Positions 12,471-24,673 of a stretch of 64,000 nt of DNA are shown here, piece after piece; the stretch's first letter is position 1; each line of letters opens with the position of its first letter. Where the stretch lies: positions 23,224,001 to 23,288,000 of the forward strand of contig CM069870.1 in NCBI GenBank assembly GCA_036172665.1, read 5' to 3'. This stretch comes from Prosopocoilus inquinatus. Lineage: Eukaryota > Arthropoda > Insecta > Coleoptera > Lucanidae. A program made the position numbers and the translations under genes. The notes beneath the pieces are model-generated. The model saw nothing but the letters and a program-made list of their open reading frames with translations, had not been told where the DNA came from and searched no databases.

Positions 12471-13440
12471 CTTCTTCTTATTATTAGGTACTATTCCTTT
12501 GTGTTTTCCAAAATAGACCAACAGTAAAAAAGAATTTGAAAATTGCCTTTTCACAATGAAGAAAAGAAAAATAAAATAAAGAGATTAGGTGCAGAATTTT
12601 ATATCTACGATCGAAAATTCTTTTCTTTCTTTTGGTTTTTTCTTTCAATTAAATAGAAGGAAACGCAAAAATTAAATAGAAGAGAAAAAAGTTTATTGTG
12701 CAACTTTTTTTTTAAGCATCAGAACAGAAAATCCCCGACGTTTTCCGTCGACAAAAATTCTTTTAGTTCTTTAAGTTTCATCTATTAAAATAAAATTAAT
12801 TACTTAGTTACTCCTGAACAACATTGCAAAAATTTTGGTACGGTGTAAGATAGGAAATGGTCACCGATGCATTTATTTATATTTGCACTGTTTAAATCTG
12901 GCTCGAGCGCTTCGTTTTTTTTTGTGCAAATTAAGAACCAATGAAATCAGAATCCACGGCGTCGTTGGCGATTTTTGCAAAAAGATGCGCAAAAAACTGA
13001 GTCAGTTTGCCCTTGTCAGGTGCGTGTAATATCCTGTCACTTCTTTATAACTTGTCGCTTCTTTATAAAAATGTAATCGAGTAATTGTGCAGAACTTCGT
13101 GAAGTAATCGGAAGTGTGTTTTCTTAGTTTGTCGCGAAAACTGTGGAAAACGCGATTGTTTTTATTGAAGACGCCGACGCCGATAGTTTCGTTTTATTAC
13201 GGCCGGGAAAACTACGCGGAAAACTTTATACATAATTAGTAAAATAAATATTGGTATCCATTTAAATTTAATTTGCGTCGAAACGTGGATTTTTAACTTT
13301 AATTTCATAAGGTGAAGTAAGTGATTCGTGTGACGATGACGACTTGTAGAGAGAGAGTTCGCAGTAAAATAGCAAAGGTAGGTGGCAGTTTCGTTTTTTT
13401 GCAGTCGATTCAAAAACATTATATCAAAACATAGCGGGTT
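12471..13440. other. AT-rich DNA, no supported gene
   Basis: Small frames at 12835-13029 and 13162-13419 have no recognised domain. Nothing else supported. Confidence 0.4.
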
Positions 13441-14134
13441 GGTTAATGAAAATTAAAAAAAGGCGTCTCAAAATTAAAAAATAAAAAACTATCAAAAATA
13501 AAATACAAAATTAAACTCAATACAAATCAAGTCCTAGGCAATTTCAACTCAACCAAACCCAATTTAAGAAAAGAATTTGAAACATATAAAAATATTTTAA
13601 AAAAATATAAGTCCGAAGTAATCTCAAGGTCAATTCAACTGGTCTGAACTCCTAACCTAAACCCGTCCAAGGAAAATAATATTTAGAAAATTTTTTTTGT
13701 GCAAATCGTTTTTGATTGCAGTGAAAACCTCGAGCAGCCTCTGGACAGCTGTTTCAGCCCTGCTTGTCAGGTCAAAAAGCGATAGTAAGATGTCGCTATT
13801 TTATCTGAAAATAATATTGTAAAAAATATAAACTAAACTCTATACAAATCAAGTCCTAAACAATTTCAACTCAACTCAATCGAACGTAACCCAAGAAAAG
13901 AATTCAAAAGAAATTATAACTTTAAAATGAAAAATTAAGTCCAAAGTAATCTCAAGGTCAATCCAACCCGACTGAACTCAATTGAACCTAACCTAAGAAA
14001 AGAATTCAAAAGAAATTAAAAAGTAAGTCCAAAGTAATCTCAAGGTTAATCCAACCCGACTGAACTCGAATCGGACCTAACCCAAGAAAAGAATTAAAAA
14101 TTAAGTCCAGAGTAACGTCAAAGTCTAAAGGAAG
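13441..14134. repeat. Degenerate tandem tract D, copy 2, with a half hammerhead
   Basis: AAGTCCAAAGTAATCTCAAGG, TCAATCCAACCCGACTGAAC and related words recur at 13500-13680 and 13850-14110. Embedded at 13701-13815 is a fragment of the family 1 ribozyme repeat joined to an arm of the foldback type seen at 36130-36469. Confidence 0.6.
13729..13766 (-). ncRNA. Half hammerhead motif, family 1 (3' half only)
   Basis: Read on the minus strand, this holds the second stem II strand GGGCT, GAAAC, the AGCT loop of stem III, GTC, the CAGAG stem I strand and GCTCGA, matching the complete copy at 44616-44680. The CUGANGA half is missing: the sequence switches at about 13765 to foldback arm sequence (TCAGGTCAAAAAGCG). 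It cannot be a functional ribozyme. Confidence 0.7.
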
Positions 14135-14420
14135 GAGACTGTGGTTTAAGAAATAATTGAAATTAATCTCCGGTGACAATAATTTTATATCCGTATTTCG
14201 GTAGCTAAGCTGCCATCTTCAGTATGCTACCAACTTAAAAGCACTTTAAAAGATCTAAAAACAACCTAATCATCCTATTATGATTTTATTAGGATGATAA
14301 GGTTGTTTTTAGATCTTTTTAAGTGCTTTTAAGTTGATAGCATACTGAAGATGGCAGCTTAGCTGCCGAAATACGTATCTATACGTATAAAATTATTGTG
14401 GGCGGAGATTAATTTCAATT
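14135..14420. repeat. Head-to-head foldback carrying two family 2 hammerhead motifs
   Basis: Nearly perfect inverted repeat centred on about 14282. The arms hold ATCTAAAAACAACCTAATCATC, AAGCACTT and the hammerhead-like motif. Left motif (minus, TTTC at 14196-14199 and TCTTCAG at 14216-14222) has lost about 8 bases at the cleavage site. Right motif (plus, CTGAAGA at 14345-14351, GAAA at 14368-14371) is complete apart from a short stem I. The outer left edge has GGAGACTGTGGTTTAAG, whose complement bounds the related cluster at 44235. Confidence 0.7.
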
Positions 14421-15546
14421 ATAAAGGTGAAAGAAAATATTAAAAATGTGTAAGACAGTGAAAACAATGACCTTATTTTTTCAGTTTTGCCACTTTTAAA
14501 AGGTCTCGTTAGTGTCAAATTGACGAAACTTTGTACTTTCAAAGACAAATTTCCAACAAATTTCAGCAAAAAAAGTCCCGTCAGTATCAAGTTGAGAATC
14601 TTACCTAACCTTGCTTGCTTATTTTTAAATGTCAAATTCAAATGTTGGCGCCAAACTGCACTTCCATTCTTTCTTATGATTGGCTAAAGTATATTTTGCT
14701 GAAATATAGCGGAACCAATTAAAATACTCGTGTTCCTGCCAGACTATTACTAGACGGTTTCTAATTTTTCTTATTAAAAGCGCCATCTGTTGGTTACTGA
14801 TTTTCGCAAAATTGTACAACCTTTAATCGTTAAGTGTCTAATTCAGTGCCGGCATTGCCAAAACAATTTTTTTAATTTGACAGTTGTCAAGGAGTTTTTG
14901 CTAAAAATAGGGGCAGAAAGGAACAAAAGAAAATTAAAAAGAGAAACACAAATCAGAAACAAAAGAGAAATGAAAGAAACAGCAACAAAAGACAAGACGG
15001 AAGAACAAAAACAAAAGAAGATCGATGACAAGTTGAACGAAATCAACAGTTTTCTGGACGAATAAAAAAAAAGAGTTCCCAGAAAATCAAAGTAAAAAAG
15101 TCAACAATACGATTAAAAAAAACGAAAAAAGAAACGAACTACGAAATACAGTGCGCTAAACAAAAAATCACAATTGTGATGGTTACAAAACACATGAAAA
15201 ACGATCAATTTAGTAATTATTGTTGAAATAAACTTTGTTATGTGTATTTAAACTGGCATTGTACGATTGCATTACGAAGAAGCGCCAATAAAATGTGAAA
15301 AATTAATTTGCTAAGAAAAGGAAAAGAAAAATCAAAAGCATAGAGAACAGAAAAAAAAACGAAAGAACATTGATGACCAAGATAAACTAAACACACTAGT
15401 AGAAAACAAAACACAACTGTAAAAAAGGGTGAGTCAACACAATGTGAGAAAAAAATGATAAACAGAAGAGAAAAACCCAGAGCATAATAAATGAATTAAA
15501 GAAAATAAACAAAAGTGCCATGACATTAATATCGTTTTCCACTAGA
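14421..15546. other. AT-rich DNA with a purine-rich segment
   Basis: A CAGATGGCGC-type word lies at 14780-14788 (complement strand). 14900-15170 is lysine/glutamate-codon-rich, giving low-complexity frames (91 codons at 14790-15065) that I do not accept as a gene. Confidence 0.4.
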
Positions 15547-15635
15547 TGCACCAGTGCGCACTGAGTGTACCTCCATCTCGGTTCAGCTTTATATAATAAA
15601 ACAAGATAGAGGTACACTCAGTGCACACTGGTGCA
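15547..15635. repeat. Hairpin with 27-bp arms
   Basis: Arm 15547-15573 (TGCACCAGTG then CACTGAGTGTACCTC) is complementary to 15609-15635 with one mismatch. The loop is 35 bases. Function and family unknown. Confidence 0.85.
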
Positions 15636-15779
15636 GCCAGTAGAGAATGCTATAAGATGAGTGAACTTTCTGCATCCCATTTTTTGAGTACAGTATGAAA
15701 AGTTCTCCCGTTGACATGACAATAATGGCATTCTTGAAATGGTTGAACAATAATCATGAGTGACAAAGGTAGGATTGTA

Positions 15780-16125
15780 CCATCGTAATCACAATAACAG
15801 ACTACACTCAAAACAGTTGTAGATTGAAGCGTGCTTCAAAAGGCACATTTGTCATTTTGACGTTAATGTCATTTTGACAAACCAAACTGCACTTAAATAC
15901 AATTCAGAAGGCGATAATTCAAACATGATTACAAGAGAATCAGCTGTCGAAGAATTGCAATTAGTCCTGCACACCGTTTCATGTGCGAATGAAATAGATG
16001 AGAATTTATAGGTTAACAAATAGGTGACATACACTGTCAAAATTAACAATACACAATTAAAATTTTTGAAAATGGAAATGTCTCACTTCGCTGTAGGCTG
16101 TAGTCAGTTTTTATGATTACGATGG
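15780..16125. mobile_element. MITE flanked by TA (Tc1/mariner-type), 346 bp
   Basis: Termini are CCATCGTAATCA and its complement, with inverted similarity continuing about 45 bp inward (GACTACA...). TA directly flanks both ends (15778-15779 and 16126-16127), as expected for a Tc1/mariner-mobilised element. No transposase. Confidence 0.75.
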
Positions 16126-16180
16126 TACCACCCATATTACACTTCTTATAAATCTGAACGCAACCCTGTGGTAGACAATT

Positions 16181-16448
16181 CAGTTTCCTGCAATTTTTCT
16201 TTCTCCAAACTGGTACTGATTAAATACGGCTTCACAGATGACAGTAAAAAAAATTGAAAGCTAACCTTCAATATAGTTGGTTGTTTCAAATCTACTGTTA
16301 ATTTCGTCCAATGACGTTCCTTAATCAGATAATTAAATTAATTGCTGAATAACATTTATTTTATGAATCCACCGTATATCTTTTGCAAAATCTGTGAAGT
16401 CATATTTAAACTGTACCGTTTCGGAGGAGGAAAAATTACAGAAAACTG
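16181..16448. mobile_element. MITE family M1, copy 2
   Basis: Complete foldback with terminal inverted repeats of about 60 bp beginning CAGTTTYCTG.AATTTTTC and continuing GGTAC.G.TTAAATA..ACTTCACAGAT. Same family as 1-167; the fragment at 57465-57484 is the outermost 20 bases of the same terminus. Confidence 0.8.
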
Positions 16449-17229
16449 TAAGTGTGTACTATTTTTTTGACTTCGACTGAATGTCTGAACATGACTTCAT
16501 TTTGTTCATAAATATTTTCATAGGGTGGTGCTATTTTTAAAGTAAGGCCTAGGTATTTAATAAATTACGCTTAAAGCTTAGTGTCGGGCTTGACGTTAAA
16601 TGTGGAGGGCTTTAATTTACCTTAATAAAAACGAACACACTGCGGAATGAAAATAGAACTCTTATATAACCATTATTACTGGCCGCGGGAAGAGGTATAA
16701 TTAACTGGCGCATTTATTATTTAAATTTTAATGTGTTTTTAAAGCTTCTCCAGTCTGGAGGCGAGCGCAATTACGGCCCAATTATCTCCTCGCTGAAAAT
16801 ACATGAAATTATTTTCATATTATACATTGTTCTTTGCTTCGCGGCTCGATCATCGTTCTCCTTCTTGACGACTCGCAACAACATACTGCAAAACAAACAA
16901 AAATAAATTCACTATGCGAGAATCCAGTTTTGTTTTGTGCCGTAATAAAACAAACGAAGTGCGTCCGTCCACTTTTAGTTTCGATATTATGATGATGATG
17001 ATGATGGTGATAATTTTTTTTTTGCATTGCTGCAAACCGGTATATTGCTCTTAAATGCATTAAATTATTTGATGTTAAACCATAATTACGTCCATCGGTA
17101 GCCGCATAGCTAGCTTGATCGTGCAGACGATGCTTAAAAGTATTTTTATTATCACAGCAAGGTTAATGTTTCTTGAGGAATACTGAGTAAGAATAAACAG
17201 TTAAAGTAGGCTTTGAGTTTGTTAAAGTT
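16449..17229. other. AT-rich DNA, no supported gene
   Basis: An ATG trinucleotide microsatellite lies at about 16987-17006. The reverse-strand frames across it are histidine or isoleucine artefacts. Nothing else supported. Confidence 0.5.
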
Positions 17230-17620
17230 TATGCGGCACGCAGTAACCACTACAGTTCTGATCGACTGGATATAAAAACTTGTTTACATAACCGAATCAT
17301 TTCCAAATGAGCTCGCATTCTTTTTGCAATGACGGCGCTATAATTAACATGAATTAAATGTATTATGCCAGACTTTTTAAAAGTTATATTAAAGGATTAT
17401 AATGTTTTCATAATTATTAATTTGAAAGAAACTGTAAAGGCAATTCTGTTACACACGTAATTTACATCAAACCGATTGCTTCTGATGCAATGAGTGCGAG
17501 GATGGGAGTGCCTCGCGCATAAAAGCCGTTCAGCGGCGATGTTGAAATCTACGCCGCTGCTTTGTTTATTTTTAAACTGGTTTTTACCAGATATCCTAGG
17601 AACGTCCGACCCTTAGTAAT
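17230..17620. repeat. Dispersed repeat R1, copy B (5'-truncated)
   Basis: Matches copies at 1293-1830 and 40747-41281 from TATGCGGCACGCAGTAACCAC to CCTAGGAACGTCCGACCCTTA, lacking about the first 150 bp. Confidence 0.75.
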
Positions 17621-19500
17621 TAGTTTGCAAGTGATGGCAATATTTTGAGACAAAAAACCGGTAAATAAAATTTTGGGTAAATACCCGTATATTTACCCGG
17701 TAATTACCCAAACATTGGATAGATTTGGGGCAAAATTCAGGATATCGCCAAATAATAACAGGAAAAATAAAAGAACAATAAAATTAGATTAAAAGCAAAT
17801 TTAAGGCAAATGAAAACAAAGATGGACAACAAGAGAAAGACGAATTATGTATAAAATCAAGCTAAAGGCGAATAATAAAATGTAGCAGAAGTGAATAAAA
17901 GAAACAAGGAAAGGTCGTTGAAATTAAATTCAAAAATTTTAAAAAAATATGAGGGGTTGGAGGAGGACGGCGCAAGCGAAAAATCAAAAGTGAACGAGAG
18001 AATGAAACGCAAAATAATCAATAAAATGAAGCAACAAAAAAACAATCAATAAATAGACAAAAATAGGAACAATAAAAATCAGAAATTAAAAACACAGAAA
18101 TGAAAAAAAAAAGAAAAACGAAAGATGAAAACAACGTAACAGAAAATGACTGAATCCATAATTAATAAAATAAACAAGGAAGACAGTAAAACTAGATTAA
18201 ATGCAACCGAAAACGAAAGACGAACAACGAAACAAAGCAAAACAAGTGATGGAACAACGAAACAAGAAAGAGAAAAGAAAAACGGTTAATAAATACGAAA
18301 AGAAAAAAAAAATCGATCGCGTTTAACGAAAATCAAGAGAAACGGAAAACAAAAAGTGAATGAAACGAACAATAATTATCAACGAAATAAAACAAAAGAC
18401 GATCCATGAAATTAAAAAAAAAAACCAAATCGAAATATATGTTTTAAAGAACGGGAAACACAAATGAGAAAAACAACGGCGAACGTTGGAATGAAACAAA
18501 AGACACGCAGTAAACAAAAGGGAATCGAGAAGATGAAAATCGTTCGATAAAACTGAAACAAAAGTAAAAAAATGGCAATAAAATGACACCGCCAATCGTA
18601 TTTTCGTTTTATTTCGTTGGTTATTTTTTGTTTCGCTCTTTCTTGTTTGTTTGCATTTCCGACAAGGAATCAATGAAAATAAAAAAGAAAAAAGAGTCAA
18701 TAATATTTAAAAAAAAGAAAATCGATCGAACTAAATAAGAATTGGAAAAAGCAACGAAGAACAAAAAGTGAATATAATAGAGTGAATTTAAAAATAATCT
18801 ATAAAATAAAACAAAAGACGATCAAATGAAGTTAAATATTTATTTTAAAAAAGAACAGCAAACGCAAATGAGGAAATAAATGACGAACGTTGGAATAAAG
18901 CAAAAGATAAACGATAAAACAAAAGAGGACCGACAAAGATCGATAAAATCAAATTAAAATCGAAAGATTTATAAAATGACAGCGATTGCCTTTATAGTTT
19001 TATGTCGTTGATAAACTTTATTTTTAGAAAAGGATTGTCTTTTTTATTGCGTTGATTATTTTTTGTTACACTCTAGGATTCGCTTTTTGTTTTTGGTTTG
19101 CATCATTGATAGGGAGAGGAACGACGAAATTAAACAAAAACAAAATACGATTGACATAGGATCAACGGAAATTAAAAAAAAAAAAAAAACAAAAGAATCA
19201 TGAAAGGAAGCGGCGAATGCAAGTGAGAACAAAAAAACAAAACAAATAAAATGAGAAAACGCTGATGAAACCGGGGAAACCCAGGACGAACGCATCAAAT
19301 TATGTGGTATTTACTCTGGAATTTTCCCGATGGATATTTACCAAAATAATATCCACTGCAATCATTTTTTGGTTGTATGAAATTAGTTTCGGTAAATGCC
19401 AGAATTTTACCCAAACCTTTTCTATCAATCCAGTCCATTGGGTATTTGCCCAACTGCCATCATTGGTTGTGGTTTACAGTTTTACTAGAACTGTTTAATT
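17621..19500. repeat. Purine-rich low-complexity block bounded by related words
   Basis: Strong A/G bias on the plus strand with recurring ACAAAAGACGATC, AACGTTGGAAT and GAACAA words. Short T-rich flips at about 18590-18660 and 19010-19100 look like complements of the same words. Left (17660-17710) and right (19310-19450) ends share GGTAAATA/TTTACCC words in opposite orientation, so this may be a single decayed foldback. The 125-codon minus frame at 18323-18700 is Phe/Ser/Leu-rich and follows from the base bias. Confidence 0.5.
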
Positions 19501-20380
19501 AAAAGCAAATTACCTTCTCCATCTAATCTAGCTTGTAACTGTGTCGCAATACCCGCTTTCTAATTAACTTTCTTCGTTAATGAAATAATAATAATAATGA
19601 CAGTTACATTCAGGATTTATTGCGCAAGACTGTAGCAAATCTAAGACACACTGGCAACACTGTCTCGTACTGTCATTCTCAGCTGGTTCTCACTGGTGTT
19701 TATTTACACCTTTGACCTACACCCATCTTCACCGAGCTAAGTAAGGCAATGGCCGTTGAAAACCAAAAATAAAACTAAAAAAAATCAGAAAAATTTTACA
19801 AAATCCACGAATCTACGTATCTCAATATGCTGTCGAAAAGAATTTGAATAATACACGACGAAAGAAAAAAAAACACATCATCCCCAGTTGAAGGCCGGCC
19901 GGAATAATAGAATACACACAATATACTCCCGTGAGATAAATAGCTTGTTTAATATTTTATACAGCGGAAATAAATTAAGCTATTTACAAAATTTATAAGA
20001 GTGCTTGGAAAGAGATATAGTCCGGATTAAGAAAGAGAGACCCCGAGACGTGTCTGTGCGCTTTTCGTTTCTTTATTTTCCTTGGCGGGTGATGTTTCGT
20101 TTCCGTCGAAATTTCTTAGAGATTCCCCAACATTTAAATTTATGAAATACGAAGCGCCATCTTTCGGTGACCCAAGGCGCGCAAGCCTTGTATAATTTAT
20201 TTACAATACATGCATTAAACAAGAACGAATCCTCCCTCCCTCCTGCATATTATTTAAACATTTCACTTCACCACAAAAGCGAAGCGCATTCTTTCAAATA
20301 CTTTATCGTCAAATATATATTTTTTTTAATTTTATTTATTTATTTTTATTATAATCGACGAGTGCAGGTGATTTAATTTG
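19501..20380. other. AT-rich DNA, no supported gene
   Basis: One GCGCCATCT word at 20154-20162. No recognised gene or repeat boundary. Confidence 0.45.
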
Positions 20381-22440
20381 CGAAAGTCCCTTTAGTTCGT
20401 AAGAAACAAAAGAAAACTCGAAAATGACGAGCAACGGGGTATGAAGAAAAAGACCAGAACAGAAAACGGAAGGCGGATTTCTGGAGAATTAAGGTGTGAC
20501 AAGAAAACAAAAGAAGAAACCGAAAAGTACCAAAATGCAACGCCGAAATCAGAAGTAAACGGCGAACAAGAAAAAACAAAAGAAAGTCGGCGTTTCTGCA
20601 GCGGAATACGTACATCAAATCGTCAACGGAAAACAAAAGAAAACTCGAATTATGAACAACGGAGTAGGAAGAAAAGGTCGAACAAAAAAAAACAAAAGGC
20701 GAATTGTTCGAGAATCAACGCTGACTAGAAAACAAAAAAGAAGAAATCGAAAGAGAACTGAAATACACCATCGAAATAAGAACACGTGAACAAGAGAAAA
20801 CAAAAAAATCGGGGTTTCTGGAGTGGAATACATACATCAAATCGCCAGTGGAAAATAAAAGAAAACTCGAATCCTGAACAACGGAGTGGGAAGAAACAGT
20901 CGAACAAAAAAACAAAAGGCGATTGTTCGACAATCAAGAAAACAAAAAAGAAGAAATCGAAAGAGAACCGAAATACACCACAGAAATAAGAATACGTTGA
21001 ACAAGAGAAAACAAAAGCAAATCGGCGTTTTTGGAGTGGAATACATGTATCAAATCGTCAAGGGAAAACAAAAGAAAGCTCGAATTATGAACAACGGAGT
21101 GGGAAGAAAAAGTCGTACAAAAAAAAAACAAAAGACGAATTGTTCGAGAATCAACGCTGACTAGAAAACAAAAAAAGGAAATGGAAAGAGAACCGAAATA
21201 CACCATCGAAATAAGAAGAACACGGTGAACAAGAGAAAACAAAAGTAAATCGACAATTCTGGAGTGGAATACATACATTAAATCGCCAGTGGCAAACAAA
21301 GAAAACTCGAATCCTGAACAGCGGAGTGGGCAGAAAAAGTCGGACAAAAAAAAAACAAAAGGCGGATTGTTCGAGAATCAATGCTGACAAGCAGACGAAA
21401 GAAGAAACCGAAAGAGGACCGAAGTATACCGTCAAGATAAGAACACGACGAACAAGAAAAAACAAAAGGAGATCGGCGTTTCTGGAGCGGAGGACATAAA
21501 ATAATGTGAACGGAAAATAAAAGAAAATTTGAATCATGAACAACGTACTAAGAAAAATTCGAAGAAAGAACAACAAAATGCAGATTGTTCGTGAATCAAT
21601 ATTGACGAGGAAACAAAAAAAAAGAAACTGAAAGAAAACCCAAAGGACAACGTTGAAATAGGAAGAACACGACGTACAAGAAAAAAACAAAAGAAGGTCG
21701 GCGTTTCTGGATCGGAGCATATACATCAAATCAACGGAAAACAAAAGAAAACTCGAATCTTGAACAACGGAATAAGAAGAAAAATTCGCACAAAGAAAGA
21801 ACAAAATGCGGATTGTTCAAGAATCAATATTGACAAGGAAACAAAAGAAGAAACTGAAAGAAAATCCAAAGTACAACGTCGAAATAATAAGAACATGGCG
21901 AACAAGAAAAAACAAAAGAAGAGTAGGAAGAAAAAGTCGAACAAAAAAACAACAAAAGGCAAATTGTTCGAGAATCAACGCTGACTAGAAAACAAAAAAG
22001 AAGAAATCGAAAGAGAACCGAAATACACCATCGAAATAAGAACACGTCGAACTAGAAAAACAAAAGGCGAATAATTGTTCGAGAATCAACATTGACAAGA
22101 AAATAATAGAAGAAAACAAAAGAGAACCGAAGTACAACGTAGAAATAAGAAAAATACATGGTGAACAAGAAAAAAACAAAAGGAAGTCAACGGAAAACAA
22201 AAGAAAACCTGAATCATGAACAACGGAATAGGAAGAAAAAGTCGAACCAAAAAAAAAAACAAGGCAGACTGTTCGACAATCAACGCAGCCAACGAAACAA
22301 AAGAAGAAACCGAAATAGAACAGAAATACAACGCCGAAATAAGAAGATGGCGAACAAAAAAAAAGAATGTCCGCGCTTCTGGAGCGGAGTAGGATCTAAT
22401 TGTCAATGGAAAACAAAAGAAGAAACTGCGTGAAGTTAAT
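20381..22440. repeat. Satellite S2: purine-rich tandem array, period about 222 bp
   Basis: The landmark CGTTTCTGGAGYGGA recurs near 20591, 20813, 21026, 21254, 21477, 21702 and 22374. The spacings are 222, 213, 228, 223, 225 and 672 (three units), so about nine units. Other unit landmarks are TTGTTCGAGAATCAACGCTGA and GAACCGAAATACACCATCG. All six frames are long because purine-rich DNA lacks stops; the resulting Lys/Arg-rich and Phe/Ser-rich frames are not treated as genes. Confidence 0.85.
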
Positions 22441-23230
22441 GCGATAAATAAAAAAAAAAAACAGTCGAATAGAAAGAAACATTTCATTTGTTATATTGTG
22501 CTTACAAAAAAAATAACAAAAACAAAAAACAAATGAAAGCTTTTGAAGCTTATAAAAGACAAAAACAATAATAACAATAATAATGAAATAAATGAACGCC
22601 TGATTTGAGTTTGAAAGGTACAAAACTTTTTTTTGTCCATTTTATTAATATATAATTAATTTTTATTGTTTTTGTTTATTTTTATCAAATTGATTTCTCA
22701 AATTTTGTTTGTTGATTGACGCTTTTTTACAGTTGTCTTTTATTTCCTACCAGCTATTTTTTTTTATTTCGTCTAGAGATTCATTTGTTTTCTTGTTCTT
22801 CTTAGTCGTCAAACTTTTTTTTATGTTCTCTCTATGCGTCCCTTCTACGTATTTCTCTTTTGTTTTTCTTATCGAATTGACCTTTTTTTTGCATTTCATT
22901 GACTTTCTTTGCCTTTTTTAAATGTTTGATGTCGATCTCAGTTGGATCATCTTTTTTTTTGTTTTTATCGTGTTACTGACTTGTTAATTGCATTTATTTT
23001 CTGAGAATTGTTTGATTCGTCCGGGAAATTGGTTGTTTTTCGTTTGGCTTGGCGTCGTCGATCTTCTTTTGTTTTTCTTCTTATTCACTTCATGCCTTGT
23101 ATTTTCTTGCTGCTGTTGCTTCATTTCTCTTTTGTTTCTGATTTTTTACAGATTTCAGTTGTTTTCTTGTTTATGATTATTTTTTTTTAAACAAATCTTT
23201 TTTGATTTTTTTTAAACAACAATCTTTCGA
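22441..23230. repeat. Pyrimidine-rich block following satellite S2
   Basis: From about 22620 the plus strand changes from A/G-rich to T/C-rich (CTTTTTTTGCATTTCATTG, TTTTGTTTTTCTT words). The vocabulary looks like the complement of the preceding purine block, though no long exact inverted repeat is visible by eye. Confidence 0.5.
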
Positions 23231-24673
23231 CGATGAAACATAAAATTACTTTTTCTATTTTGGTGCTTTAATGGCGGCTTACATTATAAAACTCAAATGA
23301 TTCACTTGGGTTTCGTAAAGCAGAACATTGAAGCACTGGACATTTTATTTTGTCAAGTTGGTGGCTATATTTGTTTTTTTGTTCAAATCTTTAGAAATGA
23401 AAACCTAACCTCCAAATTACAGAAGTTACAGAGATTTCCCTTATTTGTTGAGGTCGCAAATTATAATCATAACCAAAACACTTTATAAGTTCACAAAATA
23501 TATAATTATCATGAATTATCAGCATAACCTCTAAACTGACATTTGTTTGAAATTATTTTTAACGTTATCCAATGTCGTCTATTGCCATCCATCAACAAAA
23601 CTAAATCAATAAAATCACATCTTATGTAATTTTTGTTCTTTAATACAACTAGTATCGTTAAATTTTTCTATTTTGTGGAAAAAACATCAGAAAATCCTAT
23701 TTTTTTTTAATTCAATAACAATAATCAATCACCAGATCCAGTGATAAAATCACAACGTCTGACAATGCTGTGATCTTTTACAAAAAAAAAATTCTTAACA
23801 AAACTTCCGCTAGGTGTCAGCCACTCTGTGACCTTAAATTTCGTGATGATTCATCAACATCTGAGCGAAGCTGTGCGTGTCAGTGGATGGCGAGCTAATC
23901 TCGAACGTTCAATATAAATCCAAATACTTCCGTCGACGGAATAGGATACATGAACATTTTTTTTAAAGATTTTATTTGAAAGTACGCAAAAATACGATAA
24001 TTTAGACATATTTCTTTTTTTTTCATAAATGAATATTAAAGCCGTAAAAATTAAAGAAATTTGAATTGATTAAATTCCCGCCAAAACGCACATTCTGACC
24101 GTGTGACGTCAATGTTCATATGTTGTCATATCGTAATAAGTGAATATCAATACGAACACTTAAAACTTATTACAATAAATAATAAAACATATTATCAGTA
24201 TTGTGCTGTGCTATAATGTAAAAATACCTGTGCTAGAACTCCGAATAAATTATTTATAAGCGTTTCACAAAAGTTAGTGTTACCAACCTTACTTCTCAAT
24301 GGCGAAAAGTTCCCGTTCCCACCACAAATTTCTCACCAACAAAGTAAAAAAATATAATAATTTCTTTAAGACATTCACTTCGTAATTGTTGCTTAAATTA
24401 AAACTATATTTTTCAGCACATATTAAGAGCAAACATTCAAACTATTTGACAAGGGTCTGCATGCAACATAAACGTCAAGGACAATGTATGAACACTGACC
24501 TCACAACGAATGGGAAGTCTTTCGAAACCATATGATTTATATTTGAATATTTTTGATTTTATTTATTAATTTAAGATAATAATAAATAGAAACAGCGTAC
24601 AAATTTGGTGTTTTCGCGTGTGTTATTGACTATAGTCTCGATTAGAGAGCTTTAATTAATGGTTTTATATTAT
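23231..24673. other. AT-rich DNA, no supported gene
   Basis: One 63-codon frame (23297-23488) shows no known domain. No repeat boundary identified. Confidence 0.4.

Noticed and set aside
14185..14230. Complete family 2 hammerhead
   Set aside because: About eight bases covering the cleavage site and the 3' strand of stem I are missing, so only the core blocks remain.
18323..18700. 125-codon minus-strand frame, hydrophobic
   Set aside because: The Phe/Leu/Ser bias is explained by purine-rich plus-strand DNA; no transmembrane pattern or family is recognisable beyond that bias.
20441..22487. Many overlapping open frames of 60-217 codons on both strands
   Set aside because: They lie in a purine-rich 222-bp satellite lacking stop codons; the products are low-complexity Lys/Arg or Phe/Ser repeats without domains.
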